Part shown: positions 25,424 to 35,550 of the stretch, piece by piece
Numbering within the stretch: the stretch's first letter is position 1
Layout of the letters: every line of letters starts with the position of its first letter
DNA from: Firmicutes bacterium FC7
GTDB lineage: Bacteria; Bacillota; Clostridia; Tissierellales; Tissierellaceae
Direction of reading: 5' to 3'
Assembly: GCA_022760735.1 (NCBI GenBank)
Contig: JAKELU010000014.1
Coordinates: forward strand, 589-58,692
DNA length: 58,104 nt
Position numbers and translations under genes: made by a program
Notes under the pieces: model-generated
What the model saw: only the letters and a program-made list of their open reading frames with translations
Told to the model about the DNA's origin: nothing
Database searches by the model: none

Positions 25424-26692
25424 ATGGAGTTTAATAATAAGAGAATTAAATTAGGTAATGGCATATACTTAAATATGATTCATACTGATAAATTTAAGTC
25501 TAATTTACTAAGTTACTATTTTATAAGACCATTAAATAGAGAAGAGGTAACTATGAATTCATTGGTTCCTTTAGTTCTTAAAAGAGGTACCAAAGATATT
25601 AATACAAGTATAGAAATTGAAAAAGAGTTTGAGAGTCTATGTGGAGCTAATTATAGTAGTTCAGTTAATAAAAGAGGGGAAAGACATGTAATTAGATTTA
25701 CAGTTGAATGGGCAAATGGTCAATATTTAAGTGATACATCCCTTAATTATAGAGTCATCGATTTATTAAGAAGTATAATATATGACCCTTATACAGAAAA
25801 TGGTGCATTTAAAAAAGAATATGTTGAACAAGAAAAAGAGAATCACAAAATAAGGATTGAGAGTAAAATTAATGATAAGCGTTCCTATGCTATAAATAGA
25901 TGTATTGAGGAAATGTGTAAATATGAGAACTTTAGCATTTATCCACTTGGTTATGTTGAGGATTTAGGTACTATTGACGAAAATAATTTATACATTCAGT
26001 ATAAAAAACTTCTGGATACTAGTCAGATAGAGATATTTTATGTAGGTAATTTTGATGAGGATATAGAATCCTACTTAGTTAATAAAAACAAAATAGATAG
26101 AGAAAATGTTGTAGATATAAAAAGAGAAAATATAATAGTTTCTGTAAAACAAAAAAATTTAATAAATGAAAAATTAGATGTAAATCAAGGTAAGATTGTT
26201 ATTGGATATAGAACAGGAATACCATTTGAGGATAAATTATATAATGGTCTCTTAATAGCAAATGATATTCTTGGCGGAGGGCCAAATTCTAAACTATTTA
26301 ATAATGTTAGAGAGAAAGAGAGTTTAGCTTATTATGTGAGCTCCACTATTATAAAATATAAATCAATAATGTTAGTGGATGCTGGAATTGAGTTTGCAAA
26401 TTATCATAAAACGGTAGATATCATAAATAAACAACTAGAAGAGTTAAAAGCTGGTAATTTTACAGAAGATGACATAGAAATCTCTAAAAAAGCAATAAAA
26501 ACATCAACAGAGTCTATTAGAGATAGCATATTCTTAATATCTGAATTTTTCTTGAGCCAGATACTAGCCAAGGACAGTAGAAATTTAGAAGGTATGATAT
26601 CTGATTTTGATAAGGTTACTAGAGAAGATATAATTAAAGCTGCTAGCAACATTACCATTGATACAATATATTTTATGAATGGTGAAAAGTAG
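25424..26692 (+). CDS. ymfF: M16-family protein YmfF (non-catalytic partner)
   Basis: A 422-residue M16-fold protein. The catalytic HxxEH motif is missing: where it is expected the sequence reads PLVLKRGTK. A GGGPNSKLFNNVREKESLAYY stretch near residue 280 is the M16 C-terminal R/Y region. In Bacillus, YmfF and YmfH are both needed for the 5-aminopentanol modification of elongation factor P (also written YfmF/YfmH in databases). It is followed almost directly by the active-type partner; the reading frames overlap or abut depending on the start chosen there. Confidence 0.85.
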   Translation: MEFNNKRIKLGNGIYLNMIHTDKFKSNLLSYYFIRPLNREEVTMNSLVPLVLKRGTKDINTSIEIEKEFESLCGANYSSSVNKRGERHVIRFTVEWANGQYLSDTSLNYRVIDLLRSIIYDPYTENGAFKKEYVEQEKENHKIRIESKINDKRSYAINRCIEEMCKYENFSIYPLGYVEDLGTIDENNLYIQYKKLLDTSQIEIFYVGNFDEDIESYLVNKNKIDRENVVDIKRENIIVSVKQKNLINEKLDVNQGKIVIGYRTGIPFEDKLYNGLLIANDILGGGPNSKLFNNVREKESLAYYVSSTIIKYKSIMLVDAGIEFANYHKTVDIINKQLEELKAGNFTEDDIEISKKAIKTSTESIRDSIFLISEFFLSQILAKDSRNLEGMISDFDKVTREDIIKAASNITIDTIYFMNGEK

Positions 26693-26708
26693 GATGGGAG
26701 GGATGATA

Positions 26709-27989
26709 TTGAATACAATAGTTAATGATAGAATAAATGAAAAGATCTTAAGTCATGAATTGGATAGTGGTTTAAAAATATTTTTTATGCCTAAACCTGG
26801 ATTTGTTAAGAAATATGCTGTATTTACAACAAATTATGGTTCCATAGATAATGAGTTTATCCCAATCGGAGAAGATAAACCTTTAGAGGTACCAGAAGGG
26901 ATTGCTCACTTTCTTGAACATAAGCTATTTGAAGAGGAAGAGGCAAATATTTTTGACAAATTCTCCAAGCTAGGTGCATATGTTAACGCTAGTACTAGCT
27001 TTAACCAAACATCATATCTTTTTTATACCACCGAATATTTTTATGAGTGTTTAGAGCTGCTGGTCAGATTTGTCCAATCACCTTTTCTAACAGATGAAAA
27101 TGTTGAGAAAGAAAAAGGTATAATTGCTCAGGAAATTAAAATGTATGAAGACAATCCTAAATGGAGGGTGTTCTTTAATTGCTTGAAAGCAATGTATGTT
27201 AATCATCCTATAAAAATAGATATAGCTGGAACAGTTGATAGCATAAATACAATAACAAAAGAATTATTATATAAAGCATATAATACATTTTATCACCCAA
27301 GTAATATGGTGCTATTTATAGTTGGTGATTTATCCTTTGAAAAAATCATAGAGACGGTTAAAAAAGCCGAGAAAAAATATGAAAAAACTGATCTCACAGT
27401 CGAGAGAATTTTTAAAAATGAGCCTAAAAAAATTAATCAGAAAATTATAGAAGAAAAAATGTTCGTATCAACTCCACTTTTTTATATAGGTTTTAAAGAT
27501 TATAATCTTGGAATTGAAGGTAAAGAAGGAGTTAAAAAAGATATAATAACAAATATGATACTTGATTTGCTATTTACTCCTAGTTCTGAATTCTTTAATG
27601 AATTATATAATGAAGGATTAATTGACAGTAATTTTGGAGCATACTATACAGGCAAAAAAACTTATGGTCATTCATTAATAATTGGTCAGTCTGATGAACC
27701 TGAAAAGATATATGAAAAAGTTATTGAACTATTTGGTAAATCACCTGAAGAAAATTTAAAAGTTGAAGATTTTGAAAGATTAAAGAAGAAGAATCTTGGA
27801 AATTTCTTAATGGGATTCAACTCAGTTGAATTTATAGCAAATAATTTTGTTGATTTATATTTTGATAAATTTAACTTGCTAGATTATTTAGATGTATTAG
27901 AGAGTATAAACTTTGAGGATTTAATTCAAAGATATAAGGAGCATTTTACTACTGATAATATGGTTCTATCAATTGTAAGGCCAACCTAG
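26709..27989 (+). CDS. ymfH: M16-family zinc peptidase YmfH
   Basis: A metallopeptidase-type M16 protein of 426 residues if TTG 26709 is the start. I chose that codon because GGGAGGG lies 6 bases before it; ATG 26703 is too close to the site, and ATG 26694 lies before it. The zinc motif is His67-x-x-Glu70-His71 (HFLEH), with the distal Glu in AQEIKMYEDNP. Together with YmfF it probably forms a heterodimer as in other two-chain M16 peptidases. Bacillus genetics tie it to EF-P modification; the peptidase substrate is unknown. Confidence 0.87.
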   Translation: MNTIVNDRINEKILSHELDSGLKIFFMPKPGFVKKYAVFTTNYGSIDNEFIPIGEDKPLEVPEGIAHFLEHKLFEEEEANIFDKFSKLGAYVNASTSFNQTSYLFYTTEYFYECLELLVRFVQSPFLTDENVEKEKGIIAQEIKMYEDNPKWRVFFNCLKAMYVNHPIKIDIAGTVDSINTITKELLYKAYNTFYHPSNMVLFIVGDLSFEKIIETVKKAEKKYEKTDLTVERIFKNEPKKINQKIIEEKMFVSTPLFYIGFKDYNLGIEGKEGVKKDIITNMILDLLFTPSSEFFNELYNEGLIDSNFGAYYTGKKTYGHSLIIGQSDEPEKIYEKVIELFGKSPEENLKVEDFERLKKKNLGNFLMGFNSVEFIANNFVDLYFDKFNLLDYLDVLESINFEDLIQRYKEHFTTDNMVLSIVRPT

Positions 27990-28042
27990 AAATATCTTTT
28001 AAACTATGCTATACTATACAATTATTAGAGAGGTGGTCTTAG

Positions 28043-28777
28043 ATGAATCCTGTAGCTTTTACAATATTTGGTATAGACATAAGATGGTATGGAGTGCTTA
28101 TATCTATAGCTGTAGTAATTGGAACTCTCTTAGCACTAAGAGAAGCTAGAAGAAAAGGTGTTAATGAGGACACTTTAATAGATTTTTTGTTATTTGCAAT
28201 ACCAGCTGCTATTATTGGAGCTAGACTATATTATGTAATATTTAGTTGGAATAGCTATAAAAACAATCCTTTGGAAATTTTAAATTTAAGAGGCGGTGGT
28301 TTAGCTATTCATGGAGCTGTAATCGCTGGAGTTATTGTTGCTTTAATATTTCCAAATAAAAGAAATATAAGCTTTTGGCTAATAGGGGATATTGTAGCCC
28401 CTAGTTTAATACTTGGACAGGCAATTGGGAGATGGGGAAATTACGCTAATCAGGAAGCATATGGAAGGCCAACAGATCTTCCTTGGGCTATAGTAGTTGA
28501 TGGTGTAAAAGTTCATCCCACTTTCCTTTATGAATCAATCTGGAATTTAATTGTATTTTTCTTTTTAATCTGGTATTCACGAAAAAAGCAAAAAGTAGAT
28601 GGGGAAGTATTTTTGCTTTATATAATACTTTACTCCGTTGGTAGATTCTTTATTGAAGGATTGAGAATTGATAGTTTAATGCTTGGGCCAATAAGAGTTG
28701 CTCAGTTAATAAGCTTAACATCAATTCTAATAGGATTATTAATTATATATAGGCTAAGGAAGCAAACTACAATATAA
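28043..28777 (+). CDS. lgt: Prolipoprotein diacylglyceryl transferase Lgt
   Basis: A 244-residue membrane enzyme that transfers diacylglycerol from phosphatidylglycerol to the lipobox cysteine of prolipoproteins. Family motifs include RWYGVLIS near the N-terminus, GARLYYVIF, GGGLAIHGA and the Lgt signature GRWGNYANQEAYG near residues 133-145. About seven membrane segments. An extended -10 box (TATACT, 28010-28015) lies upstream, so it may have its own promoter. The LivK and YhcN-like lipoproteins in this window are likely substrates. Confidence 0.94.
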   Translation: MNPVAFTIFGIDIRWYGVLISIAVVIGTLLALREARRKGVNEDTLIDFLLFAIPAAIIGARLYYVIFSWNSYKNNPLEILNLRGGGLAIHGAVIAGVIVALIFPNKRNISFWLIGDIVAPSLILGQAIGRWGNYANQEAYGRPTDLPWAIVVDGVKVHPTFLYESIWNLIVFFFLIWYSRKKQKVDGEVFLLYIILYSVGRFFIEGLRIDSLMLGPIRVAQLISLTSILIGLLIIYRLRKQTTI

Positions 28778-28798
28778 CAAAATATTATGAGAATCGAT

Positions 28799-28830
28799 AA
28801 AAAAACAGAGAATCAACTCTGTTTTTTTAT
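28799..28830 (+). terminator. Terminator after lgt
   Basis: AAAAACAGAG/CTCTGTTTTT stem with AATCAA loop and T-rich tail. Confidence 0.85.
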
Positions 28831-28950
28831 TTTTTGCATATACTTATAAAGTTAAGTCGAATATTAGAAAAATAGGACTTTAGTCCTAAAAAAATTCCTT
28901 ATTTTATGAAAAGGGTGGAAGGAATTGAATATTTGGTATAGAATATAAGT

Positions 28951-28980
28951 AATGTGGTACAAAGTGGTGGAAAGTGGTAC
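28951..28980 (+). promoter_or_regulatory. MraZ box: three direct repeats upstream of mraZ
   Basis: Three copies in exact 10-base register: AATGTGGTAC, AAAGTGGTGG, AAAGTGGTAC. This matches the multi-copy GTG-containing box to which MraZ binds to control its own division cluster in several bacteria. It starts 57 bases before the mraZ start codon. AT-rich promoter-like sequence lies directly upstream, but the -35/-10 pair is not clear. Confidence 0.8.
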
Positions 28981-29007
28981 AAATTTAAAAAAAAGGCGGA
29001 GAGTTGT

Positions 29008-29439
29008 ATGTTTATTGGTGAACATCAACATTCAATTGATAACAAAGGAAGATTAATAATACCTTCTAAGTTCAGAGAAGACCTAGGTGATGAGTTTATC
29101 ATGACCAAAGGGTTAGATAACTGCCTTTTTGTTTATCCTAAGGAAGAATGGAAGATAGTTGAAGAAAAATTAAAAAGTCTACCACTTACAAATAGAGATG
29201 CAAGAGCATTTATAAGATTCTTTTTTTCAGGGGCCACAGAATGTGTTTTAGACAAACAGGGGAGAGTATTAATACCTGCTAATTTAAGAGAGCATTCAAG
29301 ATTAGAAAAGGACGCAGTAATTATAGGTGTATCTACTAGAATTGAAATTTGGAGTAAGGAAGAGTGGGATAGCTATAATTCTGATGATAACCTAAGCTAT
29401 GATAGTATTGCAGAAAAAATGGCAGAGTTAGGTATATAA
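29008..29439 (+). CDS. mraZ: Transcriptional regulator MraZ
   Basis: A 143-residue MraZ with two SpoVT/AbrB-like repeats; the two halves carry [13 protein letters not shown] and [13 protein letters not shown]. It represses the division and cell-wall gene cluster by binding the repeats upstream. The start at ATG 29008 follows GCGGAGAG; an in-frame ATG at 28954 lies inside the operator repeats and is unlikely. First gene of the cluster, 14 bases before rsmH. Confidence 0.94.
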   Translation: MFIGEHQHSIDNKGRLIIPSKFREDLGDEFIMTKGLDNCLFVYPKEEWKIVEEKLKSLPLTNRDARAFIRFFFSGATECVLDKQGRVLIPANLREHSRLEKDAVIIGVSTRIEIWSKEEWDSYNSDDNLSYDSIAEKMAELGI

Positions 29440-29453
29440 CGGAGGAGATAAAT

Positions 29454-30386
29454 ATGGAGTTTCATCATATATCAGTTTTATTGAATGAAGCAGTTGAAGG
29501 TCTAAATATAAAGGAAAATGGTATTTATGTTGATGGAACTTTAGGAGGAGCTGGACATTCATTAGAAATCGTAAAAAGGTTAAAAGGCGGAAAGTTAATA
29601 GGTATTGATCAAGATTTGAATGCATTGCAAAAAGCATCTCAGGTATTAAAGGACTACGAAGATAAGATTATTTTAGTTCATAATAACTATGAAAACATTG
29701 ACAAAGTATTATTAGATTTAAACATAAACAAGGTCGATGGAATACTTTTAGATTTAGGTGTATCTTCACATCAACTGGATGAAGAATCAAGGGGGTTTTC
29801 TCATAATAAAGATGCACCATTAGATATGAGAATGGACAATACAAATCCACTAACAGCATGGGAAGTAATTAATAAATATTCCGCAAAAGATTTGGAAGAA
29901 ATCATATGGAAATATGGAGAGGAAAGATGGGCAAAAAGAATAGCAGAATTTATAGTTAATGAAAGAAAAATTAAGCCAATTGATACAACTTTAGAACTAG
30001 TTTCAGTAATTAAAAAAGCTATACCTAAAGCTGTTAGGATGGAAGGACATCATCCAGCAAAGAAAACATTTCAAGCCGTAAGAATAGAAGTTAACAGAGA
30101 ACTCGAAGTATTACAAAATTCAATAAGCAAAATGGTAAAATTATTAAATTCTGGTGGTAGGCTGGCAATCATAACTTTCCATTCATTAGAGGATAGAATA
30201 GTGAAGGAAGCCTTTAAAGAATTGTATAAGGATTGTATATGTCCACCACATTTCCCGGAATGTAAATGTAACAAGGTAAGAGAAATAGAAGTAATCACTA
30301 GAAAACCAATACAACCGTCAGATGAAGAGTTAAACAACAATCCACGTTCGCGTTCTGCAAAACTTAGAATTGCAGAAAAACTTTAG
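29454..30386 (+). CDS. rsmH: 16S rRNA (cytosine(1402)-N(4))-methyltransferase RsmH
   Basis: A 310-residue SAM-dependent methyltransferase. Family sequence includes [14 protein letters not shown] at the N-terminus, [12 protein letters not shown] (SAM binding), [19 protein letters not shown] and [15 protein letters not shown]. It methylates C1402 in the ribosomal decoding centre together with RsmI. Its place between mraZ and ftsL is the usual one. Start ATG follows GGAGGAG. Confidence 0.95.
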   Translation: MEFHHISVLLNEAVEGLNIKENGIYVDGTLGGAGHSLEIVKRLKGGKLIGIDQDLNALQKASQVLKDYEDKIILVHNNYENIDKVLLDLNINKVDGILLDLGVSSHQLDEESRGFSHNKDAPLDMRMDNTNPLTAWEVINKYSAKDLEEIIWKYGEERWAKRIAEFIVNERKIKPIDTTLELVSVIKKAIPKAVRMEGHHPAKKTFQAVRIEVNRELEVLQNSISKMVKLLNSGGRLAIITFHSLEDRIVKEAFKELYKDCICPPHFPECKCNKVREIEVITRKPIQPSDEELNNNPRSRSAKLRIAEKL

Positions 30387-30413
30387 GTATAATTACATAA
30401 GGGGGAGAATAAG

Positions 30414-30857
30414 TTGTTAGTAGCTAGAGCTGAATATAATTATTATCCTGGATATACTGTAGAGGAAAATCAAAAAAAAGTTGTAAAGAAGAAAAAGAGA
30501 GTAAGAGCTGTAAATAAAAGTATGTATATTGCCATTGCACTAATTATATTTGCTACTAGTTTATTTATTTTATATAGATATGCTAAAATTACAGAGGCTA
30601 ATCTAGAAATAACTAGACTAGAAAAAGAAGTAGAAGAGTTACAAAAAATCAAATTAAATTTGGAAGGTGAATTGGAAAGCCTTAAAAGTACAACAACAAT
30701 TAGTGAAGTAGCGAAAAATAATTTGGGAATGATTTTTCCAGAGGATGGGCAGGTTGTTTATATTTCAGTTAATGATAATGCCGAGGTTGAATTTGCAGGC
30801 AAAAGTTTTTCTGAAAAATTAAAAAAACTTTTCAGCAATTTCTCTAGCTTGTTTTAA
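30414..30857 (+). CDS. ftsL: Cell division protein FtsL
   Basis: A 147-residue single-pass membrane protein. A lysine-rich cytoplasmic N-terminus of about 40 residues precedes one membrane segment (about 42-60), then a coiled coil (residues about 62-95, EITRLEKEVEELQKIK) and a short outside tail. This layout and the gene position between rsmH and the transpeptidase gene fit FtsL, which links FtsQ/DivIC to FtsW and the class B PBP. Start TTG 30414 follows GGGGGAG. Confidence 0.82.
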   Translation: MLVARAEYNYYPGYTVEENQKKVVKKKKRVRAVNKSMYIAIALIIFATSLFILYRYAKITEANLEITRLEKEVEELQKIKLNLEGELESLKSTTTISEVAKNNLGMIFPEDGQVVYISVNDNAEVEFAGKSFSEKLKKLFSNFSSLF

Positions 30858-30869
30858 GGGGGGGATAAT

Positions 30870-33026
30870 TTGCAAACACCTAACAAATCAACTAAGAATA
30901 GACTCCGCTTTGTATTAGGTGTGGTAGCTGCTGTAGTGGCGTTCTTAGCTTGGAGATTATTTTACCTACAAGTATACAATAATGAGGAATTGAAAAAGGG
31001 CGCTTTAGAACAATGGACAAAAGGAATAGATATAAAATCAAATAGAGGGATAATCTATGATAGAAATGGAAAGAAACTTGCTGTAAATGTAACGGCTTAT
31101 ACTGTATGGGCAACACCAGCAGAGATTAAGAATCCCGAAGAAACAGCTGAGAAAATATCTGAAATACTTAAAATGGATAAAGAGGTTGTTTATCAGAAAT
31201 TAACTAAGAATGTTAGCACAGAAAAAATAAAACAATGGATTACAAGAGAAGAAGCTCTAGAACTTAGGAAATTATCAATAAGAGGTTTAACAATTGTTGA
31301 TGATAGTAAAAGATATTACCCTTATGGAAATTTTGCATCATATATTTTGGGATTTACCGATATAGATAATAATGGATTAGATGGAATTGAGAAAACTTAT
31401 GACAAGTATCTTACTGGTATACCTGGTAAAATTGTTAAAACGACTGATGCAGCAAATAGGCAAATGCCTTATGATGGGGAAAAGATATATGACCCACAAG
31501 ATGGCTTGTCATTAGTACTTACTATTGATGAAACTATACAACACTTTGCAGAAAAAGCTGCTAATCAAGCCTTATTAGACAATAAGGCTAAAAATGTTTC
31601 TATAATAATTATGGATCCAAATACTGGAGATATACTAGCTTTGGCTAATAAACCAGACTTTGACCCAAATAGTCCAAGGGAACCATTGACGGAAGAACAA
31701 AAACAAGAATGGGCAAATATACCAGTTGAGCAATTACCTAATAAATGGTATGAAATGTGGCGAAATGTAGCTATTAGTGATGTTTATGAACCTGGTTCAA
31801 CTTTTAAAGTTGTCACAGCTGCAGCTGCACTTGAAGAGAATACAGCAAACCTAAATACACATTACTTTTGTGATGGATTTGTTAGGGATATAAAAGGTGT
31901 AGTATTAAAATGTGCAAGTTGGTATAATCCTCATGGCAGTCAAAGCTTTGCAGATGCAATTGCTAATTCCTGTAACGTTGCATTTGTTCATATGGGACGA
32001 AGTGTAGGAAAAGAAAAAATGTATGAATATATAAAAGCATTTGGATTTGGGGAATCAACGGGAATTGATCTGTTAGGTGAACAAAGAGGAATTATACCAT
32101 CCGGTCCAGATGTAATTAAGGAAGTTAATTTAGCTACTCTTTCATATGGCCATGGAATAGCTGTAACACCAATTCAAATGGTAAATATGTTCTCCACGAT
32201 TGCAAATGGTGGTAATCTAATGAAACCAAGATTGGTGAAACAGCTAATAGATGAAGAAGGAAATGTAGTTAAAGAATTCCCGACTGAAGTTAGAAGAAAG
32301 GTTCTATCTGAGAAAACTGCTGAGACAATGCTAAAATTACTAGAAGGTGTAGTTACTAATGGAACAGGTAGGAAAGCATATATCCCAGGTTATAGAGTTG
32401 GAGGAAAGACTGGGACAGCATTAAAGATAATAGATGGTAGATATGCCAATGGAAAGTATATAGCGTCCTTTGGAGCAATTGCTCCAGTAGATGATCCTAA
32501 AATCGCTGTTTTAATTATAATTGATGAACCTAGTGGCGTGTATTATGGAGGTACTATAGCAGGGCCAGTAGCGAATCAAGTAATAGAAGATACTTTAAAT
32601 TACTTAGAAGTAGAAAGAAAGTTCACAGAGGAAGAAAAAGATTTAATAGAGCAAAAGGTAATAGTTCCGGATGTAAGAAATAAAAAAATAGGTGAGGCAG
32701 GAAAATTATTAACTGAATTAGGATTAAGATATACAACTGAATATCAACAGATAACAACTGAATCAGTTGTATTAGATCAATTTCCATTACCTGGTGCTGA
32801 AGTTATAAAAGGTTCAATCATAGATATATACATGAATGAAAAACTTAATATGCTGACGATGCCAGATTTAACTGGAAAAACTAAAGATGAAGTGATACAG
32901 ATACTTGATGAATTAAACCTACAATATACAATAAATGGTTCTGGAAGAGTGATATCACAAAGTCCAAAACCTGGTGAAAGTTTAAGTGGTGAGATAAGCA
33001 TTGTGGTTGAATTATCAGACACTTAA
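30870..33026 (+). CDS. spoVD: Class B penicillin-binding protein SpoVD/FtsI with two PASTA domains
   Basis: A 718-residue transpeptidase. One N-terminal membrane segment (about 12-30), a dimerisation domain, the transpeptidase domain with Ser310-x-x-Lys313 (EPGSTFKV), SCN in ANSCNVA and KTGT in GGKTGTA, and two C-terminal PASTA domains (about 600-660 and 665-718). It crosslinks septal or spore-cortex peptidoglycan with FtsW. It is the only class B PBP in this cluster, so it may serve both division and cortex; Bacillus has separate genes. The TTG start 30870 follows AGGGGGGG. Confidence 0.9.
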   Translation: MQTPNKSTKNRLRFVLGVVAAVVAFLAWRLFYLQVYNNEELKKGALEQWTKGIDIKSNRGIIYDRNGKKLAVNVTAYTVWATPAEIKNPEETAEKISEILKMDKEVVYQKLTKNVSTEKIKQWITREEALELRKLSIRGLTIVDDSKRYYPYGNFASYILGFTDIDNNGLDGIEKTYDKYLTGIPGKIVKTTDAANRQMPYDGEKIYDPQDGLSLVLTIDETIQHFAEKAANQALLDNKAKNVSIIIMDPNTGDILALANKPDFDPNSPREPLTEEQKQEWANIPVEQLPNKWYEMWRNVAISDVYEPGSTFKVVTAAAALEENTANLNTHYFCDGFVRDIKGVVLKCASWYNPHGSQSFADAIANSCNVAFVHMGRSVGKEKMYEYIKAFGFGESTGIDLLGEQRGIIPSGPDVIKEVNLATLSYGHGIAVTPIQMVNMFSTIANGGNLMKPRLVKQLIDEEGNVVKEFPTEVRRKVLSEKTAETMLKLLEGVVTNGTGRKAYIPGYRVGGKTGTALKIIDGRYANGKYIASFGAIAPVDDPKIAVLIIIDEPSGVYYGGTIAGPVANQVIEDTLNYLEVERKFTEEEKDLIEQKVIVPDVRNKKIGEAGKLLTELGLRYTTEYQQITTESVVLDQFPLPGAEVIKGSIIDIYMNEKLNMLTMPDLTGKTKDEVIQILDELNLQYTINGSGRVISQSPKPGESLSGEISIVVELSDT

Positions 33027-33034
33027 AAATTAAG

Positions 33035-33064
33035 AGGCGACTTATAATAAGTTGCCTTTTAATT
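33035..33064 (+). terminator. Weak internal terminator or attenuator between spoVD/ftsI and murE
   Basis: Nine-base stem AGGCGACTT/AAGTTGCCT followed by only four T. It may reduce read-through in the cluster. Confidence 0.5.
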
Positions 33065-33091
33065 AATTTTAGTTATATTGGAGGGTTTATC

Positions 33092-34564
33092 ATGAATCTG
33101 GCTTGGTTATTAGGATCATATGAAATAATAAGGATCAGTGGTAATATAGATATTGATATTAATAGCATCCAACAGGATTCAAGATTGATAGAAGAAGGAG
33201 ACCTATTTATAGCTAAAAAAGGTTTCTGTACAGATGGACATAAATTTATAGACCAGGCAATTAAAAATGGTGCAGTATGCATAGTTTTAGAAGATGATGT
33301 AGAGGTAAAAAGTGGCATTACTTACATATGGGTGAGAGATACAGAAGATATCTTGGCATATCTTAGTTCTAGATACTATAATGAACCAAGTAAATATATA
33401 TCATTAATAGGAGTTACTGGAACAAATGGGAAAACTTCAACAACATATTTTATTAAAAGTATTTTAGATGTCAATAATATTAAAACAGGTATTATAGGTA
33501 CTACAGGGATAATTACAAATGAAACGGTTGAAAGTATAAAAAATACTACACCAGATCCTTTAGTTATCAACAAAACTCTACGTAAGATGATAGAATCCGA
33601 TATAAAGGCATGTGTAATGGAAGTCTCATCACATTCATTAGATTTAAAGAGAGTAGAATATCTCGATCTCGATATTGGTATATTTACAAATCTAACAAAG
33701 GATCATCTAGACCATCATAAAACGATGGAAAATTACTATAAAAGCAAATTAAAATTGTTTTATAAAACTAGCAAGTGTAATATTATTAATGTAGATAGCT
33801 CGTATGGGATGAAGATTATAGATGACTTAAAAAATAAAATATATACCCTAACTTACGGAATTGAAAACAAAGCGGATGTTTTCGCTAATAATATAGAGTA
33901 CTATAAAAACAAAGTTAAATTTCAGCTTAATTTTAATGAGCAGAGTATTGTTATTGAATTAAATATTCCAGGTAAATTTAATATTTACAATGCTTTAGCA
34001 GCTGCATCATGCGGCCTAATTCTAGGTTTGGACCTGAATGATATTAAAAGGGGTTTAGAGAATCTAAAAGGTATTAAAGGTAGACTAGAAGTTTTACCAA
34101 TTAATAAGGATTTTACTGTAATAATAGATTTTGCTCATACTCCAGATGGATTAGAAGAGGTCTTAAAAAATCTATCTTATATAGCAAATGGACGTATAAT
34201 TGTAGTTTTTGGTGCAGGAGGTAACAGAGATAGAACAAAGAGACCAGAAATGGGTGAAATTGTAGGCATGTACAGTGATATTCCAATAGTGACCTCTGAT
34301 AATCCGAGATTCGAAGACCCATTAAAGATTATAGAAGATGTAGTTAAGGGAGTAGAAAAAACATCTACTAGATATAAAATTATAGTAGATAGAAAAGAAG
34401 CTATAGAATATGCGTTAGATATTGCAGAGCCTAATGATATTATCTTATTGGCAGGTAAAGGGCATGAGAATTATACAATTATTGGAGACAATATTTATCC
34501 TTTTAATGAAAGAGAAATTGTGTTAAATTATTTAAAGGATAAGAGCATACATGAGAGGAGATAA
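33092..34564 (+). CDS. murE: UDP-MurNAc-tripeptide synthetase MurE
   Basis: A 490-residue Mur ligase that adds the third amino acid to UDP-MurNAc-L-Ala-D-Glu. The ATP-binding motif is GVTGTNGKTST near residue 110. The amino-acid specificity motif is Asp403-Asn-Pro-Arg406 (DNPR), the form found in meso-diaminopimelate-adding enzymes; lysine-adding enzymes differ here. So the cell wall probably uses meso-DAP. murE is followed after 5 bases by mraY with no murF between. Confidence 0.93.
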   Translation: MNLAWLLGSYEIIRISGNIDIDINSIQQDSRLIEEGDLFIAKKGFCTDGHKFIDQAIKNGAVCIVLEDDVEVKSGITYIWVRDTEDILAYLSSRYYNEPSKYISLIGVTGTNGKTSTTYFIKSILDVNNIKTGIIGTTGIITNETVESIKNTTPDPLVINKTLRKMIESDIKACVMEVSSHSLDLKRVEYLDLDIGIFTNLTKDHLDHHKTMENYYKSKLKLFYKTSKCNIINVDSSYGMKIIDDLKNKIYTLTYGIENKADVFANNIEYYKNKVKFQLNFNEQSIVIELNIPGKFNIYNALAAASCGLILGLDLNDIKRGLENLKGIKGRLEVLPINKDFTVIIDFAHTPDGLEEVLKNLSYIANGRIIVVFGAGGNRDRTKRPEMGEIVGMYSDIPIVTSDNPRFEDPLKIIEDVVKGVEKTSTRYKIIVDRKEAIEYALDIAEPNDIILLAGKGHENYTIIGDNIYPFNEREIVLNYLKDKSIHERR

Positions 34565-34569
34565 AACAA

Positions 34570-35532
34570 ATGGATTTTTTTCATATAATACGAACAATAG
34601 TAATAGCGTTTATAATTAGCTTATTGCTTGGCCCTATTATTATTCCAATGTTAAGGAAATTAAAAATAGGTCAAAGCATCAGGGAAGAAGGGCCGCAGTC
34701 CCATTTATCAAAGTCAGGAACTCCTACAATGGGAGGAATAATTATATTTTTAGCGCTTCTTATTACTGTTGGAACGTCTGGAATTTTATCAAATGATATG
34801 ATTTTGCTATTAACAGCTACATTTGGATTTGGTTTTATTGGTTTTATTGATGATTATATTAAGATAGTAAAACGAAGAAATCTAGGTCTAAGAGCTTATC
34901 AAAAATTGCTAGCACAAATTATTCTAGCTGTTATCCTGGCCCTTTATCAATCTAATACTTCTATTGTTGAAACGAAAATAATTATCCCATTTTTGAGCAA
35001 TCAATATTTAGACCTAGGTATTCTTTACATACCTTTTATAGTTTTTGTTGTAGTAGGAACAGTAAACAGTGTAAATTTAACTGATGGACTTGATGGGTTA
35101 GCATCTGGTGTTTCTATAATTGTATTATCGTTTTTTAGCCTAGTTGCTATAAACTGGGGGATGAGCAGTATAGCTGTATTTTCTTCATCACTAATTGGTG
35201 CATGTTTAGGATTTCTTGTACATAATGCTCACCCAGCAAAGGTATTTATGGGTGACACAGGATCACTTGCTTTAGGAGGAGCCATCTCAGCTATTGCAAT
35301 ATTAATGAACTTGTCATTATTACTTCCTATTGTAGGCGGGATATTTTTTGTAGAAACATTATCTGTAATTATTCAGGTTATATCATTTAAACTAACTGGG
35401 AAAAGAGTGTTTTTAATGTCACCATTGCACCACCACTTTGAACAAAAAGGATGGAAGGAAACAAAGGTTGTTGGGGTGTTTTGGCTTGTAACAGCAATAC
35501 TATGTATTATTGGTATAATAAGTTTAAAATAA
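34570..35532 (+). CDS. mraY: Phospho-MurNAc-pentapeptide transferase MraY
   Basis: A 320-residue membrane enzyme that makes lipid I from UDP-MurNAc-pentapeptide and undecaprenyl phosphate. About ten membrane segments. Signature sequences are the aspartate cluster GFIDDYIKIV, NLTDGLDGLA and NAHPAKVFMGDTGSLALGG. Family length is usual. The gene sits directly after murE and before murD. Confidence 0.94.
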   Translation: MDFFHIIRTIVIAFIISLLLGPIIIPMLRKLKIGQSIREEGPQSHLSKSGTPTMGGIIIFLALLITVGTSGILSNDMILLLTATFGFGFIGFIDDYIKIVKRRNLGLRAYQKLLAQIILAVILALYQSNTSIVETKIIIPFLSNQYLDLGILYIPFIVFVVVGTVNSVNLTDGLDGLASGVSIIVLSFFSLVAINWGMSSIAVFSSSLIGACLGFLVHNAHPAKVFMGDTGSLALGGAISAIAILMNLSLLLPIVGGIFFVETLSVIIQVISFKLTGKRVFLMSPLHHHFEQKGWKETKVVGVFWLVTAILCIIGIISLK

Positions 35533-35550
35533 AGAAAGTAAGGTGTTTAT

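Noticed and set aside
28954-29007. Earlier ATG for mraZ giving 18 extra residues
   Set aside because: This start lies inside the MraZ operator repeats and lacks a ribosome site; ATG 29008 has one and gives the usual N-terminus.
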